From Ramlibacter aurantiacus (GTDB taxonomy: Bacteria > Pseudomonadota > Gammaproteobacteria > Burkholderiales > Burkholderiaceae_C): a DNA stretch of 64,000 nt. The position numbers and the translations under genes are program-made. How positions within the stretch are numbered: position 1 is the first letter of the stretch; each line of letters opens with the position of its first letter. The notes beneath the pieces are model-generated. The model made no database searches, had not been told where the DNA came from, and worked only from the letters and a program-made list of their open reading frames with translations. Positions 44,880 to 53,529 of this stretch are shown piece after piece. Where the stretch lies: NCBI RefSeq assembly GCF_016722895.1, contig NZ_JAEQNA010000012.1, positions 1 to 64,000 on the forward strand. Direction: 5' to 3'.

Positions 44880-45031
44880 GCCGGTATCTCCAGGTGTCGG
44901 CGGTGCTGCCGGTCTGAACAAATATAGCCCACATCGCCGAGGGGGACCACTCCGGAAGACCTGAGCCACCAGGGGCCGCGGGGCCTGCGCGAACGAGCCA
45001 CTAAACTGCGCCGGCACCCGAAGACACCGGC

Positions 45032-45811
45032 ATGAAGATCACCACCTGGAACATCAACTCCCTCGCGGCACGGCTGCAGCATGTGCTGGACTGGCTGGCC
45101 AGCAATCCCGTGGACGTGCTGTGCCTGCAGGAACTCAAGCTCACGGAAGACAAGTTCCCGCTGCTGGCCCTGCACGAGGCCGGCTACGAGCATTGCGCCG
45201 TCTTCGGACAGAAGACCTACAACGGCGTGGCCATCCTCAGCCGCACACCGGTCCGCGATGTCGTGCGCAACATGACGCAATTCCAGGACGAGTCGTCGCG
45301 CGTGGTCACCGCCACGGTCGACAGTCCGCTGGGCGAACTGCGCCTCGTCAACGGCTACTTCGTCAATGGGCAGGCGCCGGGCACCGACAAGTTCGCCTAC
45401 AAGATGGCGTGGCTGGACGGCCTGCAGCAGCACGTGAAGATGGAGATGGAGCGGCACCCCCGGCTCGTGCTGCTGGGCGACTTCAACATCGCTCCGGAGG
45501 ACCGCGACTCCTACGACCCCGACGGCCTGCGCGAGACCATCCACCACAGCACGCCCGAGCGCGACCACTTCAAGCGGCTGCTCGATCTGGGCCTGGTCGA
45601 CGGCTTCCGCCTGTTCGAGCAGCCCGAGAAGAGCTATTCGTGGTGGGACTACCGAATGCTGGGTTACCAGAAGAACCGCGGCCTGCGCATCGACCACATC
45701 CTGGTGAGCCAGCCCCTGCGCGACCAGGTCCGCGCCTGCCACATCGACCGCGCCCCGCGCAAATGGAAGCAACCCAGCGACCACGCCCCCGTGACGATCG
45801 AGCTGGGCTGA
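45032..45811 (+). CDS. xthA: Exodeoxyribonuclease III / AP endonuclease (259 aa)
   Basis: Exonuclease III family: MKITTWNINSLAARL, LCLQELKLTEDKFP (metal-binding Glu), YNGVAILSR, LLGDFNIAPEDRDSYDP (catalytic Asp/Asn), and the C-terminal RIDHILVSQPL with SDHAPVTIEL. It repairs abasic sites. It is transcribed alone; the space downstream is filled with dispersed repeats. Confidence 0.96.
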   Translation: MKITTWNINSLAARLQHVLDWLASNPVDVLCLQELKLTEDKFPLLALHEAGYEHCAVFGQKTYNGVAILSRTPVRDVVRNMTQFQDESSRVVTATVDSPLGELRLVNGYFVNGQAPGTDKFAYKMAWLDGLQQHVKMEMERHPRLVLLGDFNIAPEDRDSYDPDGLRETIHHSTPERDHFKRLLDLGLVDGFRLFEQPEKSYSWWDYRMLGYQKNRGLRIDHILVSQPLRDQVRACHIDRAPRKWKQPSDHAPVTIELG

Positions 45812-45842
45812 AAGGACAGGGCCAGACCGAGAGGCGCCCAGA

Positions 45843-45975
45843 GGCCGCCGCGCAGCGGCAGGCCTGTCCTGAGCCTGTCGAAGGGCCGTTCCAGCGGCAA
45901 CCGCGGAACCGGCTTCGCCGGGCCGCTGGTTGCGCCCCCTTGAGGGGGAAGCGGCGCAAGCCGCTTCGGGGGTGG
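45843..45975 (-). repeat. Composite dispersed repeat, unit 1
   Basis: In inverse orientation this contains the same blocks as the copy at 28114-28226: the GC-rich block at 45844-45863 and the main unit 45901-45975. Between them, 45861-45887 carries a motif (CCTGTCCTGAGCCTGTCGAA) that recurs in many proteobacterial genomes as an intergenic repeat. The main unit has a G/C hairpin (CCCCCTTGAGGGGG) at 45935-45948. No gene is present. Confidence 0.7.
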
Positions 45976-45986
45976 GCCTTTGCTTA

Positions 45987-46069
45987 CCGCGGAACCGGCT
46001 TCGCCGGGCCGCTGGTTGCGCCCCCTGGGGGGATTCAGGGGGCTCGGCCAACGGGCCGCTTCGGGGGGG
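45987..46069 (-). repeat. Dispersed repeat, unit 2 (tandem), abutting the ntrC stop
   Basis: The first 40 bases (45987-46026) are identical to 45901-45940 of unit 1; the rest diverges but ends with the same GCCGCTTCGGGGG block. It finishes at the ntrC stop codon, so it forms the 3' untranslated region of the ntrBC transcript and could act as terminator or RNA-stabilising structure. Confidence 0.7.
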
Positions 46070-47566
46070 TCAATCCTCCAGCCCGAGCTCCTGGATCTTG
46101 CGCGTGATCGTGTTGCGCCCGATGCCCAGCTTCTGGGCTGCCTCGATGCGACGACCACGCGTGCTCTGCAGCGCGGTCAGGATCAGGCGTGACTCGAACC
46201 GGCGCGTGAGGGTGTCCCAGACGTCGTGCCGGCCGCTGGCCAGCAGGGCCTGCGCCTCGACCTCGAGGCCCGCTTCCCAGCCGCTGCCGGCTGGCGCCGC
46301 AAGCGCAAGCACCGGCGCTGCGGGCGCCTGAGGCGTTGCGGCCAGCGGCGCCAACGCCTCGATCAGCGGCACCGGTTCGGGCGCGGAGCCGGTCTCCGGG
46401 ATGGCGGCCAACACCTCCGGCGGCAGGTCCTTGGCCTCTATCACCTGGGCCGGCGCCATCACGGTGAGCCAGTGGCAGATGTTCTCCAGCTGCCGCACGT
46501 TGCCCGGGAAGGCGAAGACCGACAGCCGGGCCAGTGCGGCGTCCGAGATGCGCTTGGGCTCGACGCCGAGCTGCTGCGCCGATTGCTGCAGGAAGTGGCG
46601 CGCCAGCATCGGCACGTCCTCGCGCCGCTCGCGCAAGGCCGGCAGCCGCAGGCGAATCACATTCAGTCGGTGGAACAGGTCTTCGCGAAAGCCACCGTCC
46701 TTGACCCGCTGCTCCAGGTCCTGGTGCGTGGCCGCGATCACGCGCACGTTGGCCTTGACGGCGCTGTGGCCGCCCACCCGGTAGAAGTGGCCGTCGGAGA
46801 GCACCCGCAACAGGCGCGTCTGCAGGTCGAACGGCATGTCGCCGATCTCGTCCAGGAACAGCGTGCCGCCCTCGGCCTGCTCGAAGCGGCCGCGGCGCAT
46901 GGTCTGCGCCCCGGTGAAGGCGCCGCGCTCATGGCCGAAGAGTTCGGATTCGAGCAGGTCCTTGGGAATGGCCGCGGTGTTGATCGCGATGAAGGGCCCG
47001 CTCGCGCGCGGCGAGTGGCGGTGCAGTGCGCGGGCCACGAGTTCCTTGCCCGAACCCGATTCGCCCGTGATCAGCACCGTGACGTTGCTTTGCGACAGCC
47101 GGCCGATGGCGCGGAACACGTCCTGCATGGCGGGCGCCTGGCCCAGCATCTCGGGCGCGGCAACCATGCGCTCCTCGGCCACCTGCTCGCGCCGGCTCTC
47201 GTCGACCGCGCGGCGGATCAACTCGATGGCCTTGGGCAAGTCGAAGGGCTTGGGCAGGTACTCGAACGCGCCGCCCTGGAAGGCGGAGACGGCGCTGTCG
47301 AGATCGGAGAAGGCGGTCATCACGATCACCGGCAAGCCCGGCAGCCGCTGCTTGACCTGGGCCAGGAGATCCAGGCCCGAGCCGCCCGGCATGCGGATGT
47401 CGCTGACCAGCACCTGCGGGCCATCGCCGTCGTCGTCGGAATCGAGGGCCTGCAGCACCTCGCGCGGGTTGGTGAAGCTGCGCGTGGGCAGCTCCTCCCG
47501 CATCAAGGCCTTTTCCAACACGAAGCGGATGGATTGGTCATCGTCAACTATCCAGATCGGCTTCAT
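46070..47566 (-). CDS. ntrC: Nitrogen regulator NtrC, sigma-54 activator (498 aa)
   Basis: Response receiver at 1-120 with the phospho-acceptor Asp56 (VLVSDIRMPGG), then an AAA domain with GESGSGKELVARALH, the sigma-54 contact loop ESELFGHERGAFTGA and Walker B GGTLFLDEIGDMP. The C-terminal Fis-type helix-turn-helix is RRIEAAQKLGIGRNTITRKI. All key residues are present. It is phosphorylated by NtrB and activates nitrogen-limitation promoters such as that of glnA. It follows ntrB by 27 bases. Confidence 0.97.
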   Translation of the reverse strand: MKPIWIVDDDQSIRFVLEKALMREELPTRSFTNPREVLQALDSDDDGDGPQVLVSDIRMPGGSGLDLLAQVKQRLPGLPVIVMTAFSDLDSAVSAFQGGAFEYLPKPFDLPKAIELIRRAVDESRREQVAEERMVAAPEMLGQAPAMQDVFRAIGRLSQSNVTVLITGESGSGKELVARALHRHSPRASGPFIAINTAAIPKDLLESELFGHERGAFTGAQTMRRGRFEQAEGGTLFLDEIGDMPFDLQTRLLRVLSDGHFYRVGGHSAVKANVRVIAATHQDLEQRVKDGGFREDLFHRLNVIRLRLPALRERREDVPMLARHFLQQSAQQLGVEPKRISDAALARLSVFAFPGNVRQLENICHWLTVMAPAQVIEAKDLPPEVLAAIPETGSAPEPVPLIEALAPLAATPQAPAAPVLALAAPAGSGWEAGLEVEAQALLASGRHDVWDTLTRRFESRLILTALQSTRGRRIEAAQKLGIGRNTITRKIQELGLED

Positions 47567-47593
47567 GCGTGTTCTTCCCTCAGGTCATGCGGT

Positions 47594-48670
47594 TCAAGGC
47601 AACGGAATCAGGATCTTGAAATCCGTCCGGCCCGGTACGCTGTCGCACTCGATCAGGCCATGGTGCTGCTGCACGAAGGTCTGAGCCAGTGTGAGCCCGA
47701 GGCCGGAGCCGCCTTCCCTGCCCGACACCAGCGGGTAGAAGATGCGGTCCTTGATGGCCGGAGGCACGCCGGGTCCGTTGTCGATGACATGCAATTCCAG
47801 TGCCAGACGATAGCGCTGCTTGCCGAAGGTGACCTGGCGCGCGACGCGCGTGCGCAGCACGAGCTCGGCATCGCCCGCTTCGATGCGCTCGGACAGCGCC
47901 TGGCAGGCGTTGTGCGCCACGTTGAGCACGGCCTGGATCAGTTGCTCGCGGTCGCCGCGGAATTCGGGCAGCGAGGTGTCGTACTCGCGCACGACTTTCA
48001 GCCCGCGCGGGAACTCGGCCAGGATCAGCGAGCGCACGCGTTCGCAGACCTCGTGGATGTTCACGTCGCCCACCACGTGCGGCTTGCGGTGCGGCGCCAG
48101 CAGCCGGTCCACCAGGGTCTGCAGCCGGTCGGCCTCGTGGATGATGACCTGCGTGTATTCCTTGAGCTCGCGCGAGTCGATCTCCATCTCGAGCAATTGC
48201 GCCGCGCCGCGGATGCCGCCCAAGGGGTTCTTGATCTCGTGCGCGAGGTTGCGGATCAACTCCTTGTTGGCCTCCGCCTGGCCGATCAGGCGTTCCTCGC
48301 GCTCCTGGCGCGCGTGCTGCTCCAGCGGCAGCATCTCGACCACCACCTCGCCGAGTCGCTCGGTGGGCACCACCACCACATGCACCGCCAACGGCTCACC
48401 GCTGTGCCGCACCAGGGCGGCTTCGTAGCGCAGGACGGCGAAATCGTTGCTGCGGGCACCCTCCAGGGCGCGGTGCAGCGGCTGCGGGTCGGTGAAGACC
48501 TGCGGCAGGAGCGAGCCTTCGATGCTGCGACGCGACAGGCCCAGCGCGTCTTCGAGTGCGGCGTTGGCGAAGCGCACCGTGCCATCCGTCCCCACGACCG
48601 CCACCAGGGTGGCCAACTGGTCGAAGGCCTGGAAGGAAGGGAGGGGATCGGCGGTGGGCTCTGGGGTCAA
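47594..48670 (-). CDS. ntrB: Nitrogen sensor kinase NtrB (358 aa)
   Basis: Cytoplasmic histidine kinase: an N-terminal PAS domain (about 10-120), then the H-box NLAHEIKNPLGGIRGAAQLL with the phospho-His, the N-box VLNVAHNACQALSERI, and the G-boxes VIDNGPGVP and GREGGSGLGLTLA. There is no membrane segment, as expected of NtrB, whose activity is set by PII proteins. It begins seven bases after the DUF4124 gene stops. Confidence 0.96.
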   Translation of the reverse strand: MTPEPTADPLPSFQAFDQLATLVAVVGTDGTVRFANAALEDALGLSRRSIEGSLLPQVFTDPQPLHRALEGARSNDFAVLRYEAALVRHSGEPLAVHVVVVPTERLGEVVVEMLPLEQHARQEREERLIGQAEANKELIRNLAHEIKNPLGGIRGAAQLLEMEIDSRELKEYTQVIIHEADRLQTLVDRLLAPHRKPHVVGDVNIHEVCERVRSLILAEFPRGLKVVREYDTSLPEFRGDREQLIQAVLNVAHNACQALSERIEAGDAELVLRTRVARQVTFGKQRYRLALELHVIDNGPGVPPAIKDRIFYPLVSGREGGSGLGLTLAQTFVQQHHGLIECDSVPGRTDFKILIPLP

Positions 48671-48677
48671 GGGAGGT

Positions 48678-49193
48678 CTAGCGGGAAGCGGTCAGCCGGG
48701 AGAGTTCGCGCCGGATGCCGGCGATGTCGGCTTCGTTGCGGGTGATGGCGGCCTTGAGCTCGGCCACGCGGTCCAGGTACTTCTGGTGGTTGCGCGTCTC
48801 GGGGCCCAGCTTCTCGGGCTCGCCGTTGTTGTATTCCTTGAGCAGTTCGGCCTGGCGTGTCTCGGCCCTCTTCAGCTCGGTCTCCAGGATCAGGCGGGCA
48901 TCGGCGTCGCGCGCGCGCTGCTCGCTGCTGTCGACCCGGTTCGGCGCCGGGCTGCCCGCGGCCTGCTGCGGCTGCGCGGCGCTGGCCGGGGCCACCACGC
49001 GCGTGGGCGGGGTCTGCACGCGGGTGCCTTCGATCACGGTGAAGTTGTTGCCCTCGATGGGCTTGCACCCTTTGGACTGGGCCTCGGCGGCGTCGTTGGT
49101 GTAGGTGTTGCCGCAGCGATAGACGCGGGTCTGCGCCTGGGCGGCGGTGGCCACGGCAGCCAGCAGAGAGAACAGGACAAGTGCGTGGTTCAT
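48678..49193 (-). CDS. DUF4124-like exported protein with coiled coil (171 aa)
   Basis: A Sec signal peptide (MNHALVLFSLLAAVATAAQA, cut near AQA-Q) is followed by the short DUF4124-like segment VYRCGNTYTNDAAEAQSKGC. A Pro/Ala-rich linker comes next, and then a long helical, charged stretch (about 100-165), probably a coiled coil. The function is unknown. It stands between glnA and ntrB, as often seen in Comamonadaceae. ATG 49193 gives the signal peptide at the true N-terminus. Confidence 0.8.
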   Translation of the reverse strand: MNHALVLFSLLAAVATAAQAQTRVYRCGNTYTNDAAEAQSKGCKPIEGNNFTVIEGTRVQTPPTRVVAPASAAQPQQAAGSPAPNRVDSSEQRARDADARLILETELKRAETRQAELLKEYNNGEPEKLGPETRNHQKYLDRVAELKAAITRNEADIAGIRRELSRLTASR

Positions 49194-49275
49194 CGGGGGT
49201 CTCAGGCGGCTCGGGCTCATGGCGGGCAAGTATGGCTGAACTCTTCAGCAGCGAAGCAATGCCCCTGCCGGAAAG

Positions 49276-49305
49276 AAAAACGGGCGGCCCGGACCGCCCA
49301 TTTTT
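49276..49305. terminator. Bidirectional hairpin terminator downstream of glnA
   Basis: GGGCGG and CCGCCC pair around a six-base loop at 49282-49299, with A-rich sequence on the left and five T on the right, so it can work on both strands. For the minus-strand glnA it ends the transcript about 45 bases after the stop codon, which separates glnA from the DUF4124-ntrB-ntrC transcript. Confidence 0.75.
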
Positions 49306-49344
49306 CACGCAGGCCGGGCGCCGCGAGGCGCCGGCGCATCGGCC

Positions 49345-50763
49345 TCAGAGGCTGTAGTACATGTCGAACTCGATGGGGTGCGTGGTCATGCGGAAGCGCG
49401 TGACCTCGGTCATCTTGAGCTCGATGTAGGCGTCGATCATCGCCTCGCTGAACACACCGCCCTTGGTCAGGAAGGCGCGGTCCTTGTCCAGGTACTCCAG
49501 CGCCTGGTCGAGGCTGTGGCAGACGGTCGGGATCTGCGCGTCTTCTTCCGGCGGCAGGTGGTAGAGGTCCTTGGTGGCGGCCTCGCCCGGGTGGATCTTG
49601 TTCTCGACGCCGTCCAGGCCCGCCATCAGCAGCGCGGCGAAACCCAGGTACGGGTTCATCAGCGGATCCGGGAAGCGTGCCTCGATGCGGCGGCCCTTGG
49701 GGTTCGCCACGAAGGGAATGCGGATGGAGGCCGAGCGGTTGCGGGCCGAGTAGGCCAGCTTGACCGGGGCTTCGAAGCCGGGGACCAGGCGCTTGTAGCT
49801 GTTGGTGCCGGGGTTGGTGATGGCATTGAGCGCGCGGGCGTGCTTGATGATGCCGCCGATGTAGTACAGCGCGAACTCCGACAGGCCGGCATAGCCGTCG
49901 CCCGCGAACAGGTTCTTGCCGTCCTTCCAGACCGACTGGTGCACGTGCATGCCCGAGCCGTTGTCGCCCACCAGGGGCTTGGGCATGAAGGTGGCGGTCT
50001 TTCCGTAGGCGTTGGCCACGTTGTGGATCACGTACTTCTGCAGCATGGTCCAGTCGGCCCGGCGCACCAGGGTGTTGAAGCGGGTGCCGATCTCGTTCTG
50101 GCCGGCGCCGGCCACCTCGTGATGGAACACCTCGACCGGGATGCCCAGCGTTTCGAGGATCAGCGACATCTCGGCGCGCATGTCCTGCGTGCTGTCGACG
50201 GGAGGCACGGGGAAGTAGCCGCCCTTGACGGTGGGGCGGTGGCCCTTGTTGCCGCCTTCGATCTTCTTGCCGGTGTTCCAGGAGGCTTCGTATTCGTCCA
50301 CCTGCACGAACGAGCCGGACATGTCGGCGCCCCAGCGCACGTCATCGAAGATGAAGAACTCGGGCTCGGGTCCGAAGAAAGCGGTGTCGCCCAGGCCGGA
50401 GGCCTTGAGGTAGGCCTCGGCGCGCTTGGCAATGGAGCGCGGGTCGCGGTCGTAGGCCTTGCCGTCACCGGGTTCCAGCACGTCGCAAGAGAGCAGTAGC
50501 GTGGTCTCTTCGAAGAAGGGATCGATGTTGGCCGTGTCGGGATCGGGCATCAGCAGCATGTCCGACGCCTCGATGCCCTTCCAGCCGGCGATCGACGAGC
50601 CGTCGAAGGCGTGGCCCGAGGTGAACTTGTCCTCGTCGAAGTGCGAGACGGGCACGGTCACGTGCTGTTCCTTTCCGCGGGTATCGGTGAAGCGGAAGTC
50701 GACGAACTTGACTTCGTTTTCCTTCACCATCTTCATCACGTCGGCGACGGTCTTGGCTGCCAT
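49345..50763 (-). CDS. glnA: Type I glutamine synthetase (472 aa)
   Basis: GSI-beta enzyme: HAFDGSSIAGWKGIEASDM, the active-site FFGPEPEFFIFDDV, GDNGSGMHVHQSVWKDGKNLF, NPGTNSYKRLVPGFEAP, and the adenylylation site KDLYHLPPEE with Tyr401. So it should be switched off by GlnE when nitrogen is plentiful. It makes glutamine from glutamate, ammonia and ATP. AGGAG precedes ATG 50763. A sigma-54 promoter and NtrC-type sites lie upstream, and ntrBC is next door. Confidence 0.99.
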   Translation of the reverse strand: MAAKTVADVMKMVKENEVKFVDFRFTDTRGKEQHVTVPVSHFDEDKFTSGHAFDGSSIAGWKGIEASDMLLMPDPDTANIDPFFEETTLLLSCDVLEPGDGKAYDRDPRSIAKRAEAYLKASGLGDTAFFGPEPEFFIFDDVRWGADMSGSFVQVDEYEASWNTGKKIEGGNKGHRPTVKGGYFPVPPVDSTQDMRAEMSLILETLGIPVEVFHHEVAGAGQNEIGTRFNTLVRRADWTMLQKYVIHNVANAYGKTATFMPKPLVGDNGSGMHVHQSVWKDGKNLFAGDGYAGLSEFALYYIGGIIKHARALNAITNPGTNSYKRLVPGFEAPVKLAYSARNRSASIRIPFVANPKGRRIEARFPDPLMNPYLGFAALLMAGLDGVENKIHPGEAATKDLYHLPPEEDAQIPTVCHSLDQALEYLDKDRAFLTKGGVFSEAMIDAYIELKMTEVTRFRMTTHPIEFDMYYSL

Positions 50764-50810
50764 CAGTTTCTCCTGGTCGATGGTTGGTTGATCAATGACG
50801 GGGGCGGGGA

Positions 50811-50826
50811 TGCAGTTTTCATGCCA
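50811..50826 (-). promoter_or_regulatory. Sigma-54 promoter of glnA
   Basis: Read on the minus strand, TGGCATGAAAACTGCA matches the sigma-54 consensus TGGCAYG-N4-TTGCW at all but one position (GG at -24 and GC at -12 are intact). It lies about 48 bases upstream of the glnA start. A third NtrC-like palindrome, TGCCACC-N3-TGGTGCA (50822-50838), overlaps its upstream half. Confidence 0.75.
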
Positions 50827-50869
50827 CCTGCTGGTGCATGACGCGACCTGGCATGCGGTCGAGCTGGTC

Positions 50870-50903
50870 GCTCCAATCTGGTGCCAGCGCACCGAATTGG
50901 AGC
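50870..50903. promoter_or_regulatory. Paired NtrC-type enhancer sites upstream of glnA
   Basis: Two 15-base sites, GCTCCAATCTGGTGC (50870-50884) and GCACCGAATTGGAGC (50889-50903), each resemble the NtrC dyad GCACCA-N3-TGGTGC. They are near-perfect inverted copies of each other around four bases. Their centres are 19 bases apart and lie about 75-95 bases upstream of the start predicted from the sigma-54 box, fitting cooperative binding of NtrC dimers. Confidence 0.6.
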
Positions 50904-50912
50904 AGATAAGGG

Positions 50913-51743
50913 TTAATTCGGGGTGGAGAGGCCGATCTCTCGCACCAACTCGGGGCCGAGGTCGAGTTTCATGGCCTGCAGGCCGCTCAGCAGCTGCCGG
51001 TACGCGGGCTCGACGTCGGCCGGCTCACCCTTGACGCCCAGGTCGATGTGGCGTCCCCACTGGGGATGGTCGACGCTGGGCAGGCTGAACACCTTGATCG
51101 CCGGGTGGTCGCGCTCCACGGCTTCCATCAACGGCGTGAGCGTGGCCTCCATCGAGCCGTGCACGATGACGGATTTCTCGAGATACGGCTGCTGGCGGAA
51201 CAGGTGGCGGTATTGCTGGTCCAGCACCCATTCCATCATCGGCCAGGCCATCACCGGAAAGCCCGGGACGAAGTGGACGTGCGCCACGCTGAAGCCGGGG
51301 ATCTTGTTGTACGGGTTGGGGATGAGCCGGGCGCCCTGGGGGAACACGCCCATGTTGAGCCGGTGCGCGTTGTCGGCACGGTCGGGGTCGTAGGGCACAC
51401 CCTGCTCGCGCGCGGTGTCCTGCATGCGCTCTCGGATCAGGGCCGCGGCCTGCGGATGCAGTTCCAGCTCGACCGCCAGCGCACGAGCGGCGCATTGGCG
51501 GGTGTGGTCGTCGGGCGTGGCACCGATGCCGCCGCAAGAGAACACCGGATGCCCCGCCTCGAAGGCTCGCCGCAGGCTGGCGGTGATGCGATCGGGCGCA
51601 TCGCCCACGTACTCGGCCCACGACAGCTGCAGCCCGCGGGCGGCCAGCAGCTCGATCAGCTTGGGCATGTGCTTGTCGGCGCGTTTACCGGAAAGGATCT
51701 CGTCGCCGACGATGATCAGGCCGAATTCTGAAGTGGCGGTCAT
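50913..51743 (-). CDS. CinA-type molybdopterin-binding domain protein (276 aa)
   Basis: The N-terminal half is a MoaB/Mog-like domain of the competence/damage-inducible protein A family: FGLIIVGDEILSGKRADKH, then FSCGGIGATPDDHTRQC and GARLIPNPYNKIPGF. The nicotinamide-nucleotide amidase domain of full CinA is absent, as is usual for this shorter class. The exact activity is unknown. It is the last gene of a minus-strand row with the sterol desaturase-like gene 16 bases upstream. Confidence 0.88.
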   Translation of the reverse strand: MTATSEFGLIIVGDEILSGKRADKHMPKLIELLAARGLQLSWAEYVGDAPDRITASLRRAFEAGHPVFSCGGIGATPDDHTRQCAARALAVELELHPQAAALIRERMQDTAREQGVPYDPDRADNAHRLNMGVFPQGARLIPNPYNKIPGFSVAHVHFVPGFPVMAWPMMEWVLDQQYRHLFRQQPYLEKSVIVHGSMEATLTPLMEAVERDHPAIKVFSLPSVDHPQWGRHIDLGVKGEPADVEPAYRQLLSGLQAMKLDLGPELVREIGLSTPN

Positions 51744-51759
51744 GGAGGCGGATTGTGAG

Positions 51760-52716
51760 TCAGGCCTTGCCCAGGAGGCGTTTGATGCCCAGCCATTGCT
51801 GGGACACAAAGCCGCTCCCGTAGTCGCGCCCCTGCTCGATCTGGTCGCGCACACCCGTGGGCTCCCAGCGCCGCTCGAAGTTGGCGGTGCCGAACAGCAG
51901 GTCCCACACCGGCAGCAGCACGGCGTAGTTGCAGCCGCCCAGGCTGCCCGGCCCGCGCGCCTCATGGCCCAGGCCCACGGCATGGTGCAGGCGATGGAAG
52001 CGCGGGCTGACCCAGAGTCGTTCACCCAGGCTGCCGAACCACAGGCGGACGTTGGCGTGCGAGAGGCTCTCGCTCAGCTGCGTGATGGCGACCACGGCCA
52101 CGAACTGGCCGGGCGCCACCCCGATGGCCTGCGCCAGCAGCACCAGCAGGCCATCGCGGACCAGGTCGTCGAGCAGGTGGTTGCGGTTGTCGCTCCACAT
52201 CGTCATCTGGCGCTGCGAGTGGTGCAGCGCGTGCAGCGTCCACCACCAGCGCCAGCCGTGCTGGCCGCGATGGATCCAGTAGTCGGCGAAGTCGAACACC
52301 ACCAGGTAGATCAGCAGGCTGGCCCACGCCGCATCGGTCACTCCCGGCCAGAGCTGGTCGAGGTGGAAGGTGCCCACACCGGCCGCGCCCAAGGTACCGA
52401 AGAGGGCATCGAACAGTGGATCGACCGTGAAGAACAGGCCCAGCCGGAACAGCCCCAGCCGATGCAGCAGCGTGTAGGCGACGTCGGTGCGCACCGCCCG
52501 CCGGTCGAGCATCGGTTCGACCGGCCGCCACCACTGCAGCGGCGCGATGACCACGAGCATCACCGCCAGCTGCAGCAGCCCGACCAGCAGCCAGCCCGTG
52601 GCGGCGAAGCCGTCTTCGAGCAGGTTGCCCATGCCGAACGCGAACAGCAGCGGCTGCACCACGGCTTCGAAGAGCGCCTGCTGCGCCGTCCCGAACACGT
52701 CCTCGATCCAGCTCAT
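51760..52716 (-). CDS. Sterol desaturase/fatty acid hydroxylase family protein (318 aa)
   Basis: Di-iron membrane oxygenase: three to four N-terminal helices, then His clusters in WIHRGQHGWRWWWTLHALHH, LSHANVRLW, and RFHRLHHAVGLGHEARG. These HxxxH/HxxHH boxes bind the two irons. The substrate is a lipid, but which one cannot be read from the sequence. It starts three bases after the deacetylase stop. Confidence 0.9.
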   Translation of the reverse strand: MSWIEDVFGTAQQALFEAVVQPLLFAFGMGNLLEDGFAATGWLLVGLLQLAVMLVVIAPLQWWRPVEPMLDRRAVRTDVAYTLLHRLGLFRLGLFFTVDPLFDALFGTLGAAGVGTFHLDQLWPGVTDAAWASLLIYLVVFDFADYWIHRGQHGWRWWWTLHALHHSQRQMTMWSDNRNHLLDDLVRDGLLVLLAQAIGVAPGQFVAVVAITQLSESLSHANVRLWFGSLGERLWVSPRFHRLHHAVGLGHEARGPGSLGGCNYAVLLPVWDLLFGTANFERRWEPTGVRDQIEQGRDYGSGFVSQQWLGIKRLLGKA

Positions 52717-52719
52717 CGT

Positions 52720-53529
52720 TCAACTCTTTCGCGCGATCCAGTCGCGCCACTGCGGATGTTCGCGCAGGGTGCGAAAGCAAAAGCCCCGGCTCTTGAGGCC
52801 GACCACCAGGGGCTCCAGCACGGCCGGCGCCCAGGGGTCGCTGCGCGACCAGATGCCGAGGTGGGCGACCAGGATGTCTCCCGGGCGGACGCCGCGCAAG
52901 GCCTGGTCGAGCAGGGCCGCATTGGGGTGCGACTGGCTCGGCAGCTCGTCGCCCAGGAAACCCGTCGGGCTCCAGCCCACGTGGCCGTAGCCGCAGTCGC
53001 GCATGGCCTGCACGAAGCGCGGCGAGGTCTTGCCCCCCGGGGCCCGGAACAGCGGCAGGGGCTTGCGCCCGGTCACCTGTTCCAGGCGGCGTGCGGCCTT
53101 GTCGATCTCGGCGCAGTAGCGTGCGGCGGTCCAGTCCTGCAGGCGGCCCTGATCGGGGCCGGCCGAGGCCTGCACCCGAAACCCTCCGCCGGGCAGGTCC
53201 GCGCGCCAGTAGACATGGTCGAAGGTGTGCGAAGCGAACTCGTGGCCCTCGGCGGCACGGGCACGCCACCAGGGCGCCCAGTGCTCGCCCAGGCTGCCGT
53301 CGCCGGTCTTGGTGCGCTCGTTGGCGGCAAAGAAAGTGACCTTGACCTGGTGCCGCGCCAGCACGTCCGCGATGAGCGGCGCGACGTCCATGTGGCCGGT
53401 GTCGAAGGTCAGGTAGACCGGCTTGGCGCAGGAGCCCTCGGCAGCCCAGGCCGCCGGCCACGCCGCCAGCAGCGCCGCGACCAGCAGCCGACGGTCAATG
53501 CCGGACGTGGTCGAGCGTCCAGACGCCAT
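52720..53529 (-). CDS. Polysaccharide deacetylase (NodB domain), exported (269 aa)
   Basis: A signal peptide (LLVAALLAAWPAAWA, cut near AWA-A) is followed by the NodB domain: VYLTFDTGHMD (catalytic Asp and metal Asp; the usual second Asp is replaced in the TFDxGH variant), FASHTFDHVYW (the HxxxH metal motif) and FRAPGGK. It removes acetyl groups from a periplasmic or surface polysaccharide, or possibly peptidoglycan. The ATG lies 35 bases inside the 3' end of the upstream propeller gene. Confidence 0.87.
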   Translation of the reverse strand: MASGRSTTSGIDRRLLVAALLAAWPAAWAAEGSCAKPVYLTFDTGHMDVAPLIADVLARHQVKVTFFAANERTKTGDGSLGEHWAPWWRARAAEGHEFASHTFDHVYWRADLPGGGFRVQASAGPDQGRLQDWTAARYCAEIDKAARRLEQVTGRKPLPLFRAPGGKTSPRFVQAMRDCGYGHVGWSPTGFLGDELPSQSHPNAALLDQALRGVRPGDILVAHLGIWSRSDPWAPAVLEPLVVGLKSRGFCFRTLREHPQWRDWIARKS

